Shown one piece after another: positions 12,101 through 23,075 of a stretch of 64,000 nt of DNA. Each line of letters starts with the position of its first letter. Position 1 is the first letter of the stretch. A model generated the notes under the pieces. The model worked only from the letters and a program-made list of their open reading frames with translations. It did not search any database and was not told the origin of the DNA. Location of the stretch: positions 7,867,001-7,931,000 of the forward strand of contig OX359195.1 of NCBI GenBank assembly GCA_947172415.1, given 5' to 3'. A program made the position numbers and the translations under genes. This DNA comes from Chondrosia reniformis. Its lineage: Eukaryota; Porifera; Demospongiae; Chondrillida; Chondrillidae.

Positions 12101-14689
12101 ATATCTCAAAGTAAGTTAAATCATGTCCCTTATGCACAAAGGCCAGTGCCTCAATACATAATTTCCTAATATGATCATACTCCTACTAATGAACATTTAG
12201 AACATGCTATGAATACACTTAGGGCACATTCCTGATGAAGAAGGAATCCAGACACTCCCACTCCACCTCCCCAATAATGGCTTACAAAACAACACTGAAT
12301 ATGGTATACCAACACCTTCCATCAGCTGATCAACTCATGAATCTCATTAACACACAAACAAGGCTTAGCAAGCCCTGCATACTCCAAACATTTCCTATAT
12401 ATATATATACTACAATACTATAATTATACTCAAAAGGCCTATAGAGAACTAAACCTAGAGTAAACCCCTCTAATTAAGATCTCACAAAGACATTCAAGGC
12501 ATGATCATGACAGCACGTCAAGTGACTCACAATGTTGACCCAACCGGCACAAGCCACAGCTTCCTTGATGGCTTGAAGATGGTTAATTGACTTTGAAGCC
12601 CTATGCTTCTCAAAGTAGTCCTATATGGAACCAGAGCAACAAGAAGACAACTTAATTCACAGCAGTAAGCAGTACAGTCAATCCTCAGTGTTCAAAATAC
12701 CGAGCCAAAGCATTAAATCATATTCTAAAGTTGGTCAATTTTATTGTAACACTGCATCAACTAATCAATCACTCAATTCTTACATGTAGGTGGGAGGGGC
12801 CTATTAACCAAAATGGCTACTTTACATAATGGGATTTTTGAGAATAAAATGAAAAGAAAAGAAAAGAAATAAGTGCATCATCAGCAATATCTTCAAACTT
12901 ACAATAGCTATTTCAACCTGCTGAGTCAGGGGTTTCACCAACGTAGTGAAAACGTCCTGGAAGAATGGTTACATTATATAACTACATTAGATATCATGAA
13001 AGAAAAATGAAAGGTAGTTGCTAGGCAACAGGACCACCTCTTCTTTCAATTACCAAGTGTAGCTCTACCATTGAGCATACGTAATTATACAATAAATATG
13101 TCATGCAAAGACTACGTGGCTAAACTTTAATGTCATACAACAAGCAAACACTTACAGGAGGGTCCAGTTACATCAGACAACAAGCAAACGCTTACAGGAG
13201 GGTCCAGTTACATCAGACAACAAGCAAACGCTTACAGGAGGGTCCAGTTACATCAGACAACAAGCAAACACTTACAGGAGGGTCCAGTTACTTAAGACAA
13301 CAAGTACTATCACAACATATCAGACTAGGCTAATCCACTATATAGCCTTATGAATGTGCTGCTGCGGTATAGGTAACATCAACCAATCCGAAAATGTTTG
13401 CTTAACACTTACTGGGGGTGGAGTCTTGTGTTGTGCAACAATTGTGAGGAAATCCCTTAGCGCATTAAATACATTTTTCAACAGCTGAGCCTGAAAACAG
13501 TAGACAGATTATATGAACATTATGAATATTATTATTATATGCCAGAATGTATGTAATTTACATAGCATATATGTATAGCAAAGTGTATTCTATAACTAAG
13601 CTGTAGAAAATGGCCGACTATATTACCATACTATATATTGTAGCGGGATATTTTCAAAGATAGAAATGTTTTGTAAAAAATCCTCAGAATAAATGTTCAC
13701 GATTTGTATTTTCCCCAATGCAGAGAGTGGGACATAGCTAAAACAGATGAAACTCAGGAAAAATGGCGGAAGAAATTTCGTTGCCCACATATGTGTATTG
13801 TTGCATGTACAGCCTAATTCTGGGACTAGTAATACAATGGCTGCGGGTGACAAGTAAATTGTCCTCTTACATGCTCATTGACATCTCCTCCGAATTCAGT
13901 GGATAACTCAAGAAATTTCTTCAAATTCCCTCCAAGGACCTGTTCAATGGAAAGAGACAACATACACAACACCTTTATAACATGATAATGGGTAATCCAT
14001 AATTAACACCAGCACATATAACTTAGGGGTTCCAAACGACATTTTGTATGTTAATATCACAGGATATACATAATAAATGTTTATATCACAGGATATACAA
14101 TCTTAAAGACAATCTTCCAATGTCTAAACACATATGTATACGTACATATTGAGACTTCCATTCAATGGTCACTTGGGGTTGGCCAATGAGAGAGTTATGG
14201 CGGTCAAAGGTTACCTGATTAACCTTAGTACATTACTGTATGCATGATTTCATATCCACTACACAGTGATGGGTTGTCATGGATACATACATTTTACGTA
14301 CTGTGTGACACATAATCACACATTAGCAAATGCTCACAGAAACTCAATACTCACATTTGCATCATAGGCATCCAAGAACTCTGAGCTCACAGCTGCCCCG
14401 CCTAGCACCATGGCAACAAGATCAATGACATAAGAAATATTCACACAATAAATTGTACATTTGCAATAAAATCATAACATATTATCGTCATCATTATTGA
14501 ACTCCAGATAACATACATATAAACTCATTGCCATAGGTAAATACATGTATATTTTACCAATACTATACTATTCCAATGGCACTATTCCCTATACAATCAG
14601 GCCATACCTCCTCGAGCAGCAACTGATTCAAGTTTAGTAGTTACAGCTTCCAATCGACTGACAAGGTTAGCTAACTCAGTGGTAGACAT
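3110..14689 (-). CDS. CAP1: Cyclase-associated protein (CAP), complete, 14 coding exons
   Basis: CAP binds G-actin and cofilin-actin, speeds filament disassembly and recharges actin monomers in the cytoplasm. Exons in coding order: 14689-14608, 14401-14355, 13939-13871, 13490-13413, 12956-12903, 12620-12531, 12027-11936, 11359-11260, 10678-10552, 10346-10177, 8614-8491, 5838-5756, 5532-5389, 3199-3110. Every junction is GT-AG with consistent phase, giving 1350 bases and 449 residues, close to the usual 470-475. The N-terminus carries the oligomerisation coiled coil ([15 protein letters not shown]). The helical folded domain spans about 45-205 and includes [19 protein letters not shown] Pro-rich linker follows, then a WH2-type segment ([16 protein letters not shown], about 247-262), then the C-terminal beta-helix CARP domain with [19 protein letters not shown] and a conserved end EQFKTTWD. 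No break was seen. The large introns are mostly minisatellite. Confidence 0.95.
4131..4340. repeat. 34-bp tandem repeat in CAP intron 13
   Basis: About six copies of a 34-base unit built on CTCTATAAAGACTGCTTC plus TATATAGAGA. Each unit holds a short TCTCTATA/TATAGAGA inverted pair and could fold back. The surrounding intron (3200-5388) is otherwise featureless AT-rich sequence. Confidence 0.9.
5890..6180. repeat. 24-bp tandem repeat in CAP intron 11
   Basis: Twelve copies of a 24-base unit (ACAACACAATTCAGTGCTAC plus CTGT), lying about 50 bases from the acceptor of CAP exon 12 (5838). Because 24 is a multiple of three, long repetitive open frames arise in several frames on both strands. These are not genes. 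The rest of the intron (6181-8490) holds the dispersed repeat at 6990-7150 and otherwise nothing recognised. Confidence 0.95.
6990..7150. repeat. Dispersed repeat, copy 1
   Basis: The sequence from CTTACATGCTACATC through AAGGCCTATAGGGAACTAAA to CCACTGGGCCAGACAGC reappears, diverged, at 40351-40510 and in shorter form at 12432-12466 and 60353-60425. It is a short interspersed element without coding capacity. I could not assign it to a SINE or MITE class, because neither a tRNA-like head nor clear terminal inverted repeats are visible. Confidence 0.65.
8861..9060. repeat. 28-30-bp tandem repeat in CAP intron 10
   Basis: About seven copies of a unit containing CAGCTACCAGTAAATGGACT and TTATGTAGTT, with variants CAGCTCCAG and CAGGGATGG that alternate along the array, a sign of higher-order duplication. 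Confidence 0.9.
9605..10105. repeat. 32-bp minisatellite in CAP intron 10 with an internal foldback insertion
   Basis: About ten copies of a unit around TGTCACAAAGGTAACATGGC run from 9605 to 9917. The array is interrupted at about 9914-10075 by roughly 160 bases that begin GGCAGGGCTGCATA, end TATGCAACCTTG and contain G-runs matched by C-runs. The repeat then resumes at 10075-10105. CAP exon 10 begins 72 bases further on. Confidence 0.85.
10715..11250. repeat. 30-bp minisatellite filling CAP intron 8
   Basis: About 18 copies of a unit containing AGGTAGTGACAGCACACAAA. The array fills almost the whole intron between CAP exon 8 (donor at 11258-11259) and exon 9 (acceptor at 10679-10680). On the minus strand it starts only about nine bases after the donor. 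The long open frames across it on both strands are repeat artefacts. Confidence 0.93.
13135..13310. repeat. 40-bp tandem repeat in CAP intron 4
   Basis: Four copies of a 40-base unit (CAAGCAAACGCTTACAGGAG, GGTCCAGTTACATCAGACAA). The unit length is not a multiple of three, so the frame shifts with each copy; no coding role is likely. Confidence 0.9.
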
Positions 14690-15510
14690 TTTGTGACAGG
14701 TTTCTATGGTAACAAAATGACAAGGACAACACATGGATTTACAAAACATCATTCACAGATGAACCTACTAGAGGTTAGCTAAGGTCAAAGGTCAAAGGTT
14801 TCACAGATCAAGGACTGGATTATCAGGCATACATAAATCTATATTGATTCTAAAATAACAATAGAACTCATCACACAGATTACTTTTGTATACAAGATGT
14901 ATTTGGGTATAGGGTACCATTGCATATTCCTTCACAGATCATCTATACTACGAGGTAGGCTATGTACTATAGACATGCGTGTATTACAAGTATATATTTA
15001 ATATATTTTATATTGTATTACATTGTTGTAACTTGTACTGTATTATACTGACATTACTTCAGTTGGCAAGCCATTAAATTAACATAACTTGCGCAAGATT
15101 TAAACACTTAACTGATGACCCCTTGTAAACGAATACTGAAACTACGCTAAACTCAATTATATTGTTTGAAATTGTACACTCTCCAACCTTGAATAGGTCA
15201 TTACATTCGTATACTTCCATATATGGTCACGTACAAGACTATACACGCAGAGGATGCTCCTTAAATTGAAAAATAACAAGCTTTTGAAGACTCTTGTGCT
15301 TATAAGATCAGCCCTTAGTTAAATAGTACAGTTTAGTAGAATGTTATTGATATTTCTAGACCATAGACTGTATATAATTTTTCGCGATCATTCTCCGAAG
15401 AGTTTATATACGTAACACTCATAACTATCAGAGTCAGCCTGCCCTATCTTTGATGACATAGCTTTAAGAGCCCCTCGCGTTGAGAATAATAGACAATCCC
15501 TTCAACTTAC

Positions 15511-15570
15511 CTAAAGCAGCACGTCGACCAGTCCACGAGCGAAACGGGAAAGCGGAGAAGGTTCGCGTTT
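15511..15570 (-). promoter_or_regulatory. Probable CAP 5' UTR exon and promoter zone
   Basis: On the minus strand a good donor (CTTTAG|GTAAGTTG, exon side ending at 15511) can pair with an acceptor ending CCATAG just upstream of the CAP start codon (about 14705). The start of this leader exon cannot be fixed; I place it between 15511 and about 15570. The stretch up to the 3' end of the RBR gene at 15665 is the only space available for the CAP promoter, so that promoter must be very short. Confidence 0.45.
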
Positions 15571-15664
15571 CTGCGGTTTGATATAATGAGTTAAAAGGTT
15601 ACGAAATTTATAATTGAATGTGTGTAAATACATTTGCGTTGGATTGTTACCAGTCACAACATAT

Positions 15665-16852
15665 TCATTTCAGTTTTCTTTTCAAAGCTCTTCCAGCTCT
15701 GTATGTAGCATACGCAATTCCTGCAACAGTGATGAAAGGAATATACAGGACTGGATATGCCATTCCAACGCTAAACTCTGCTCCCAGAAGACCATAGACA
15801 GCTAGTTGCCGCGTTCCACGCTTCCCTTTGTATCTTCCCTTACATCCATTGGGTGTAAGTGTCTTGTGATGCTTGCCAAAGATAATTGAACTAGCAAAGG
15901 TTTCTCCACAGCCATAGCAAAAACGGGTTTTGCATTTTGAGCAATGCATGTTGTTACATCCACTAGTTCTCTCAATAGGAATCCTGCAGCCTGGACAATG
16001 CTGGCCATTAGCACTTCCATTAACATTCTTACCTCTGATCCAACTTTTAAAGAGCTTGTTTCCAGTCTTGTACTGTTTGCAACTCATTTCCTCGTGCCAG
16101 GGAGCATGACACTGGAAGCACCAGTCTTTGCTGCACGATTCACATGTGACTTTATACACATCTTTCCTCTTTGAAAACAATTTACCACTTTTGGGCAAAA
16201 TTAGTACTTTCTCTTGTGAGCAGAATGGACAGCTCTTCTTTGTGTCATTAGCATGGTCCTCTCTGGCCTCAAGGAAGCGGTTATATCTCTCAAGGATGTC
16301 ATGACTGTTCACAGCTAGAATGGTTCGAATGGCATCGCTGGGGATTTCCCTCTCACATGTACTATCGAGGCATTGGATGTTGGACACAAGTCCTAGTGTG
16401 ACCCTCTCTCTGATGTAAGAGACTATGCACTCCTGACACACTATGAGCCCACATTCACCACATTCGGAGCTGTCTGATACACCCACTAGCTGGAAACACA
16501 CTTGACACATTGTAAAACTGTCGTGCAGAGGATCCGTTTGGGCACTATCAATGCAAACACCATCTTTAGGCTGCACAATGACATCAATACTTGCTCCCAG
16601 CAGAGAGCTATGGTTGAGGTTGGGTAGGGACAGGCTGAGAGGTAACCACAAAGCTCTGCTTGAAGCTCTCTGGCCATGTTTCCCATGGTCTTGAGATGAC
16701 ACTGAATAGACTGAGAGAGCTGAGTGGAAAGTATCTGCAAGGACATCTGCTGATCTGATTGATTCCACTCCGGAGTCACCAACTGACGTGGGAAGCTCGG
16801 ACAAAAAGAATGGTAACTCATTAAAATGAAGCACTAATTCAGGGCTTACCAT
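15665..16852 (-). CDS. RBR-type E3 ubiquitin ligase with C-terminal membrane segment, single exon
   Basis: Encodes 395 residues without introns. RING1 begins at C116 (CQVCF) with CGECG and CQEC pairs. The IBR follows at about 208-258 (CPFC, CESC, CFQC, H, C). RING2 begins at 286 (HCPGCRIPIERTSGCNNMHC) and contains the GC-N-N/H-M pattern, whose Cys (C299) is the catalytic thioester residue in RBR ligases such as HHARI and parkin. A hydrophobic stretch at about 352-384 and a basic tail (KRKLK) suggest a tail-anchored protein, as in RNF144 or RNF217. RBR ligases receive ubiquitin from an E2 on RING2 and pass it to a substrate; the substrate is unknown here. The N-terminal 110 residues are low-complexity and unassigned. 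The chosen ATG sits inside AATGGTAAGC, itself a good donor sequence, so an upstream exon cannot be excluded. Confidence 0.88.
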   Translation of the reverse strand: MVSPELVLHFNELPFFLSELPTSVGDSGVESIRSADVLADTFHSALSVYSVSSQDHGKHGQRASSRALWLPLSLSLPNLNHSSLLGASIDVIVQPKDGVCIDSAQTDPLHDSFTMCQVCFQLVGVSDSSECGECGLIVCQECIVSYIRERVTLGLVSNIQCLDSTCEREIPSDAIRTILAVNSHDILERYNRFLEAREDHANDTKKSCPFCSQEKVLILPKSGKLFSKRKDVYKVTCESCSKDWCFQCHAPWHEEMSCKQYKTGNKLFKSWIRGKNVNGSANGQHCPGCRIPIERTSGCNNMHCSKCKTRFCYGCGETFASSIIFGKHHKTLTPNGCKGRYKGKRGTRQLAVYGLLGAEFSVGMAYPVLYIPFITVAGIAYATYRAGRALKRKLK

Positions 16853-17460
16853 TCTCTATATACATATGAATCATAAGTGCACTCTCATAGTTTACTCTCC
16901 TATATACCTAGCTTGGATTTATAAATAGAAATCTCAGCTGCGAGCTAAATATAGACATCTTGTCACTAAAAATGGAACAATTGTTACTAAACGTAGATAC
17001 TTATGTCATAATGATGACGTAATAATTGGGTCTTTCCCTCGCCACGTCTGCCACTTCCACGTTGATATCCGGTCGCTGGTGGATTCTGCTGACACATTGT
17101 CTAAACTAAACATGTGGTGCACAAGAATCGCTAAAGGATTTGGCGGGGAATATTAGACATGCATCAGCTTTCTCTCTAGCTGTTTTAACAGATATTTGGT
17201 TTTACCAACTTCCTACCACATTTTTAGACAAAAACTTAAAAGAGACAATTGAAAGCATCATTTCTGTCATCGTACAGATCAGGTTGCAGTAAAGCGCTGA
17301 AAGCAATGACTATCCAACTCGATCGAGCGCCATTTTTATGTTTTGCAATCATTAACACACGCGCATGTCGGCCATTTTTCTTTGGGGTAAACACGTTTCA
17401 GTCAGATCGCAACAAAGCGCACTCAGACGGTGTTGTTTGCAGTAGGTAGAGCAGACGAAG
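16853..17460. promoter_or_regulatory. Divergent promoter region between RBR ligase and STT3A
   Basis: About 600 bases separate the start codons of two head-to-head genes. A CRE-like TGACGTAA lies at about 17014-17021, and the half next to STT3A is richer in CpG than the flanks. No TATA box is convincingly placed. The short open frame at 17249-17449 shows no coding features. Confidence 0.5.
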
Positions 17461-20400
17461 ATGAAGGTGGACCCGTCCATTATACTGTCCAAGTTAGGAC
17501 TTAACAGAATGTCAACAGAGAAACAGGAAACGCTATTAAAATTGCTCATTTTGGCTACAGCCGCCATTTTATGTGAGTAGTTTATTGATATGCACTGCTC
17601 TAGATCTAAGTCCGTCTTTGTGCATAAGTAGTTTAGAGTGTTTTCTAATCTGCTATTAATAAAACCTCTCTCTGCTACAGCTTTCTCAACAAGACTGTTT
17701 GCTGTGCTAAGATTTGAGAGTGTTATTCACGAATTTGATCCGTAAGGAGCTGTACACATAGATACATGATAAGTCAATAGCCATAGTGTCAATCAAGATG
17801 TAATGAGGGGTGAATGCAAGATTGCAGAATAAGAGGACAGAGAATTAACATAATTAATAGCCAGGAACTGTACACACATACATACCTTACATATTAAATA
17901 TGCACAATTCAATAGCTTTCTACATTGAGTACAGTACATGTATTAGATCCCTAGTAATCAGTTCCGTATGTGTCCTCCTGTAGTAACTGCCTCACTCTAG
18001 TAATCAGTTCCGTATGTGTCCTCCTGTAGTAACTGCCTCACTCTAGTAATCAGTTCTATATGTGTCCTCTTGTAGTAACTGCCTCACTCTAGTAATCAGT
18101 TCCGTATGTGTCATCCTGTAGTAACTGCCTCACTCTAGTAATCAGTTCCGTATGTGTCATCCTGTAGTAACTGCCTCACTCTAGTAATCAGTTCCGCATG
18201 TGTCATCCTGTAGTAACTGCCTCACTCTAGTAATCAGTTCCGTATGTGTCCTCCTGTAGTAACTGCCTCACTCTAGTAATCAGTTCCGTATGTGTCATCC
18301 TGTAGTAACTGCCTCACTCTAGTAATCAGTTCCGTATGTGTCATCCTGTAGTAACTGCCTCACTCTAGTAATCAGTTCCGCATGTGTCATCCTGTAGTAA
18401 CTGCCTCACTGCCTATATATGTATATATAGGTACTTTAATTTCCGTACTACAAAGTTCTTGACTCAAGAAGGATTTTACAGTTTCCACAACTGGTTTGAT
18501 GACCGAGCGTGGTACCCTCTGGGAAGGATCATTGGAGGGACCATCTACCCGGGTCTTATGGTGACCTCCGCCATCATCTACCACTTTCTACACTTCTTCC
18601 ACGTCACCATCCAGATCAGGAATGTCTGTGTGTTCCTGGCTCCTCTATTCTCCTCTTTCACAACACTGGTCACTTATAACCTTACCAAGGAATTGAAGGT
18701 ACGGGATGGTATAGAAATGTGTCTCTTCTTACCGCAGTCCACTGCTAACGAGATGTGTGTTCAACTATTATTACTAATGTGTGTGAGAGAGTTAGACAGG
18801 ATCCATTAGCTCATTGTTCTAATCCAATTGATTTCCAAATATCATTAAGTGATCCAGTTGTTAGCATTTCCATTATAGTGACACACTGTTGACTAGTAGA
18901 GACACACCCACTTACTAGTAGAGACACACCCACTTACTAGTAGAGACACACCCACTTACTAGTAGAGACACACCCACTTACTAGTAGAGACACACCCACT
19001 TACTAGTAGAGACACACCCACTTACTAGTAGAGACACACCCACTTATCCCTAATATGTGTGTTCCTGCAGGATTCAGGAGCTGGTCTGATAGCTGCTGCA
19101 ATGATATCTATTGTCCCTGGATACATATCACGTTCTGTTGCTGGTTCCTATGACAACGAGGGAATAGCAATCTTCTGTATGCTCTTGACCTATCTAATGT
19201 GGATCAAGTCTGTGAAGACAGGATCTCTCTACTGGGCCACCATCTGTGCTCTAGCCTACTTCTATATGGTAAGCTCACCTGCTCCTACTACCACACCCAC
19301 TCCTAAAACCACACCCACTCCTACTGCCACACCCACTCCTACTGCCACACCCACTGTCATTACCTCACCCACTCCTACTGCCACACCCACTGTCATTACC
19401 TCACCCACTCTCACTGCTAAGCCCCTCCCCCTCCAGGTTTCCTCCTGGGGTGGTTATGTCTTTCTGATCAACTTGATTCCGATGCACGTCTTGATTCTCA
19501 TGGTAACAGGAAGGTTTTCTCACCGTGTCTACGTGGCATACTCAGCTGTGAGTGGTTACTGCACACATTCACGCAACTTAAGCTCCTCTTCAATTTTCTT
19601 TTTTTATTTTCCAAAGGTCTACTGTTTAGGGACAATCCTTTCAATGCAAATATCTTTTGTTGGCTTCCAGCCAGTGCAGTCAAGTGAACACATGGCAGTA
19701 AGTCCTTTCTAACCCCTCCCACTTACCCCTCCCACCCTCACAGTATCCCTATAGCCCCTTCCACCTTCACACCCTCCCACTTGCCCCTCCCATCCTCTCC
19801 TTGCAGGCATTGGGTGTGTTTGGTCTGTGTCAGATTCATGCTTTTGTGGACTACGTCCGTTCCAAACTGAACCAGAAGCAGTTTGACTTGCTCTTCCGCA
19901 CTGTGGTTCTCATTCTTCTGGTCGCTGTCTCCATTGTGGGAGGAGTACTGACCTTCACAGGGAAGATATCGCCGTGGACTGGTCGTTTCTATTCCCTACT
20001 AGACCCATCCTATGCTAAGAACAATATTCCTATCATTGCTTCCGTCAGTGAACATCAGCCGACCTCCTGGTCTTCATTTTATTTTGATCTCCAACTCCTT
20101 GTCTTCATGTTTCCAGTCGGTCTCTACTTTTGCTTCAGTAAGCTGACAGATGCCAACATCTTTATCATTCTCTATGGTGTCACCAGCATATACTTTGCGG
20201 GCGTGATGGTCCGTCTGATGTTGGTGCTGGCACCTGTGATGTGTATTCTCTCCGGGATAGCCATTTCCTCGCTCTTCCAGACCTACATGAAGGTGAGGGC
20301 AGACATGTTAATGTGTACCTCTCTGATATTATAGGAACCCCTGCTATTATTTTGTGGGTTTGCTACGACCCACTAATTGAGTCAATGGGTAGTATACATC

Positions 20401-22145
20401 TGATGCTTTTGCTTGTGCGTAGAATTTAGAACTGTTTGAAGGAAGTGGTAAGAAGACAAAGAAGCCTGATAGCTCTTATCCTGTCAAGAATGAGATTGCA
20501 ATGGGCGTAGTGGGCGTGTTGACCCTCTTCCTACTGACCTACACTTTCCATTGCACTTGGGTAAGACCCTCTGATTAATCCATTAACAATCTCAAATCAC
20601 TTACCTTTACCAAAATATAATTGTATGTAATTTATTTAGCTGATAAAGTCTATATACCAAAATGAATGAAATGGAAATGAATAACTTCTGACAAGAGCTA
20701 CTGATGACCTATAGAGAATTCTCATCTTAGATCATCTCTCTTTTTCTCACTTTTCCAATGCCAAGTAACACTCTCCTCAACTCACATCATCTCCATTTCT
20801 CACCTCCTACACAGGTGACATCAGAAGCATATTCCTCCCCCTCTATTGTGTTAGCAGCCACACAACATGACGGATCAAGAATCATTTTCGATGACTTTCG
20901 AGAGGCGTACTATTGGCTGCGGCAGAACACTCCTGAGAATGCTAAAGTGATGTCATGGTGGGATTACGGCTACCAGATAACCGCAATGGCCAACCGGACA
21001 ATCCTCGTTGATAACAACACTTGGAACAATACTCACATATCGCGCGTGGGACAAGCCATGTCTTCTCCGGAAGACAGAGCTTATGAAATCATGAGAGAAC
21101 TGGATGTTGACTATGTGTTGGTGATCTTTGGCGGCCTCACTGGATATGCTTCAGATGGTAATACATACACCCCTATCTCCCGGAAATACCGTATAACTGC
21201 TTATTTCTGTGGTCCAGAAAATATTGCATATTTCTTAATTATTAAGAATAGAATCATTACTATTCTCTATAAGTCTAATCAGGGTAATTGTAGGGACAAC
21301 CCCTATTCTAGTGTCTCTTCTGGTGTGGGGAGGAAAGAAACAGGCTTAAAATATGATCAGACTTTTTATGTGGATTTGTAGTAAATAGCAAATTATGACT
21401 GGGAATGTTTTAATTGTGCTTTACAAACCATGTCAATATTTGCATTAAGAAGATTACTACATAAATAATAGTACGTAGATTATGTATTTGGTTGTTGTTA
21501 TTTACAGACATAAACAAGTTCCTTTGGATGGTGCGGATTGGCGGGAGTACGGAGAAGGGGCTTCACATTAAGGAGGAGGATTATTACACGCCTCAGGGGG
21601 AGTTTAGGGTGGATAAAGGGGGTTCCCCCATCCTGTTGAACTGTCTGATGTACAAGATGTGTTACTACAGATTTGGACAAGTGTACACTGAACAAGGTTT
21701 GTGATGCCCATCTTTACAGTGTTGCTAAGGGATTCGTATTATGTGATGCCCATCTTTACAGTGTTGCTAAGGGATTCGTATTATGTGATGCCCATCTTTA
21801 CAGTGTTGCTAAGGGATTTGTATTATGTGATGCCCATCTTTACAGTGTTGCTAAGGGATTCGTATTATGTGATGCCCATCTTTACAGTGTTGCTAAGGGA
21901 TTCGTATTATGTGATGATATGAATACATTATCACATATCTGTGGAAGTGACTTGAACTGAAACTTACTTTTACATATGTCCAATAACTGTCTACTGCAGG
22001 TAAGCCACCAGGCTATGATAGAGTGAGGAATGCTGAGATAGGCAACAAGGACTTTGAGTTGGATGTGCTTGAAGAGGCATACACCACTGAGCACTGGATA
22101 GTGAGAATCTACAAGGTCAAAGATTTGGAGAATCGTGGAATTTGA
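17461..22145 (+). CDS. STT3A: STT3A, catalytic subunit of oligosaccharyltransferase, complete, 11 exons
   Basis: Transfers the dolichol-linked oligosaccharide to Asn of N-X-S/T sequons in the ER lumen. Exons: 17461-17572, 17681-17741, 18431-18698, 19071-19268, 19437-19547, 19617-19697, 19807-20292, 20423-20560, 20815-21157, 21508-21696, 22000-22145; all GT-AG and in phase, giving 710 residues (STT3A is about 705, STT3B about 826). Diagnostic motifs are [20 protein letters not shown] (38-58, catalytic D57), [41 protein letters not shown] (about 356) and WWDYGYQ (533-539), with sequons in [17 protein letters not shown]. The short N-terminus and total length favour STT3A over STT3B. The 3' end lies at the border of the duplication array, and pieces of exons 4-6 and 11 recur downstream. 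Confidence 0.96.
17951..18412. repeat. 46-bp minisatellite in STT3A intron 2
   Basis: Ten near-identical 46-base copies, each starting CTAGTAATCAGTTCCGTATG. The array ends 18 bases before the acceptor of exon 3. Single-base variants (GTCCTCC or GTCATCC) are shared between non-adjacent copies, as expected from unequal exchange. Confidence 0.95.
18891..19046. repeat. 22-bp tandem repeat in STT3A intron 3
   Basis: Seven copies of CTAGTAGAGACACACCCACT followed by TA, ending about 25 bases before the exon 4 acceptor. Confidence 0.93.
19277..19432. repeat. CCCACTCCTACTGCCACA-type repeat in STT3A intron 4
   Basis: An imperfect 18-base C/A-rich repeat fills the intron between exons 4 and 5. The duplicated pseudogene copy at 25430-25700 has an expanded version and the one at 30209-30280 a contracted version, so the array has changed length since duplication. 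Confidence 0.85.
21697..21913. repeat. 42-bp minisatellite at the donor of STT3A exon 10
   Basis: Five copies of a 42-base unit (GATGCCCATCTTTACAGTGT, TGCTAAGGGATTCGTATTAT, GT) start within five bases of the exon 10 donor (CAAG|GTTTGTGATGCCC). The open frames across it are artefacts of the unit length. Confidence 0.93.
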
Positions 22146-22671
22146 ATATTGCAGAACAAATTATGGAACATTTCTAGGATTTAAAGTCTTCTTATCTTAC
22201 AATTTAATTAATTTCTGATGAAACCAATGGAAGTACATTTGTGTACATACGTATTCCATAAATGAAAAGTAGCCTACCTTAAAGTGACTAATAATTGTCA
22301 CCTTAAGGTATGTAGAAGTGATGTATAGAGGAAAGGAATCATAACAAAGTTATGTCATCCACAAATACCTCTCTAGCTCACCTAATTGGTTCTACATTAT
22401 CAGGCTTCTATGTACATATATTAAATAATGGTACTAATTTATATTGCATGCAGGATATATATCAAGGATGTAAACAGCATTTTAGTTGGGGGGAGGAGTT
22501 GAAAATTTCAAAACCTATTTCCTTTTGTGGTGCATTCACATAGTATATATTATTGTTTTTATTTAATTATATTTACTATCTTTGAAGTGATAAGGGCTTT
22601 TTGTTGCGTTCATAATAAGTATCCTAATTTATTGAGACTCAGCAACAATTGTATTTCAACAAAACTGAACG

Positions 22672-22694
22672 GTTCGACCGGAGGTCTTCATCAG
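22672..22694 (-). ncRNA. Hammerhead-ribozyme-like core, degenerate (solo element end)
   Basis: Read on the minus strand: CTGATGA, then A, a GACC/GGTC stem, then GAACC where GAAAC is expected. The core is therefore probably dead. It lies in a solo copy of the element end (about 22585-22700) between the STT3A 3' end and membrane gene copy 1. Confidence 0.3.
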
Positions 22695-23075
22695 CATAAA
22701 GACTTACTATCTTTATAACTTAATTATGTTTGCCTGCATTTCAGTTCCCCAGCCTCCTCCTTGCCTATACCCACGTACACGTATACATACGTACATATAT
22801 TGTGTATATATATACAGGCTGTCTCTCTGTTATCGATCACCTCTCCATCTCTTTATATTTTATATCATGTATCATGCAGAGTTGTTGGACATGCAATCAT
22901 TTCACGAAATGAATAAATGTGTAAGAGCTTCTACAAAAGAGTGTAATATGTAATTACATGTGCATTATATGCACACGTGCACATTGTCTAAAAGGTGCAT
23001 CAAAAGGTGTATGAGATGTTGGTACACTAATAGCTATAGCTCTTTAATGTGTCTGCATGGATATATTGGGTGATA

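Noticed and set aside
13623..13853. 76-residue minus-strand frame
   Set aside because: Lies within a CAP intron, overlaps no splice-supported exon and matches no family.
17951..18412. Regular direct repeats that could suggest a CRISPR array
   Set aside because: Units are contiguous without unique spacers, and the context is a eukaryotic intron.
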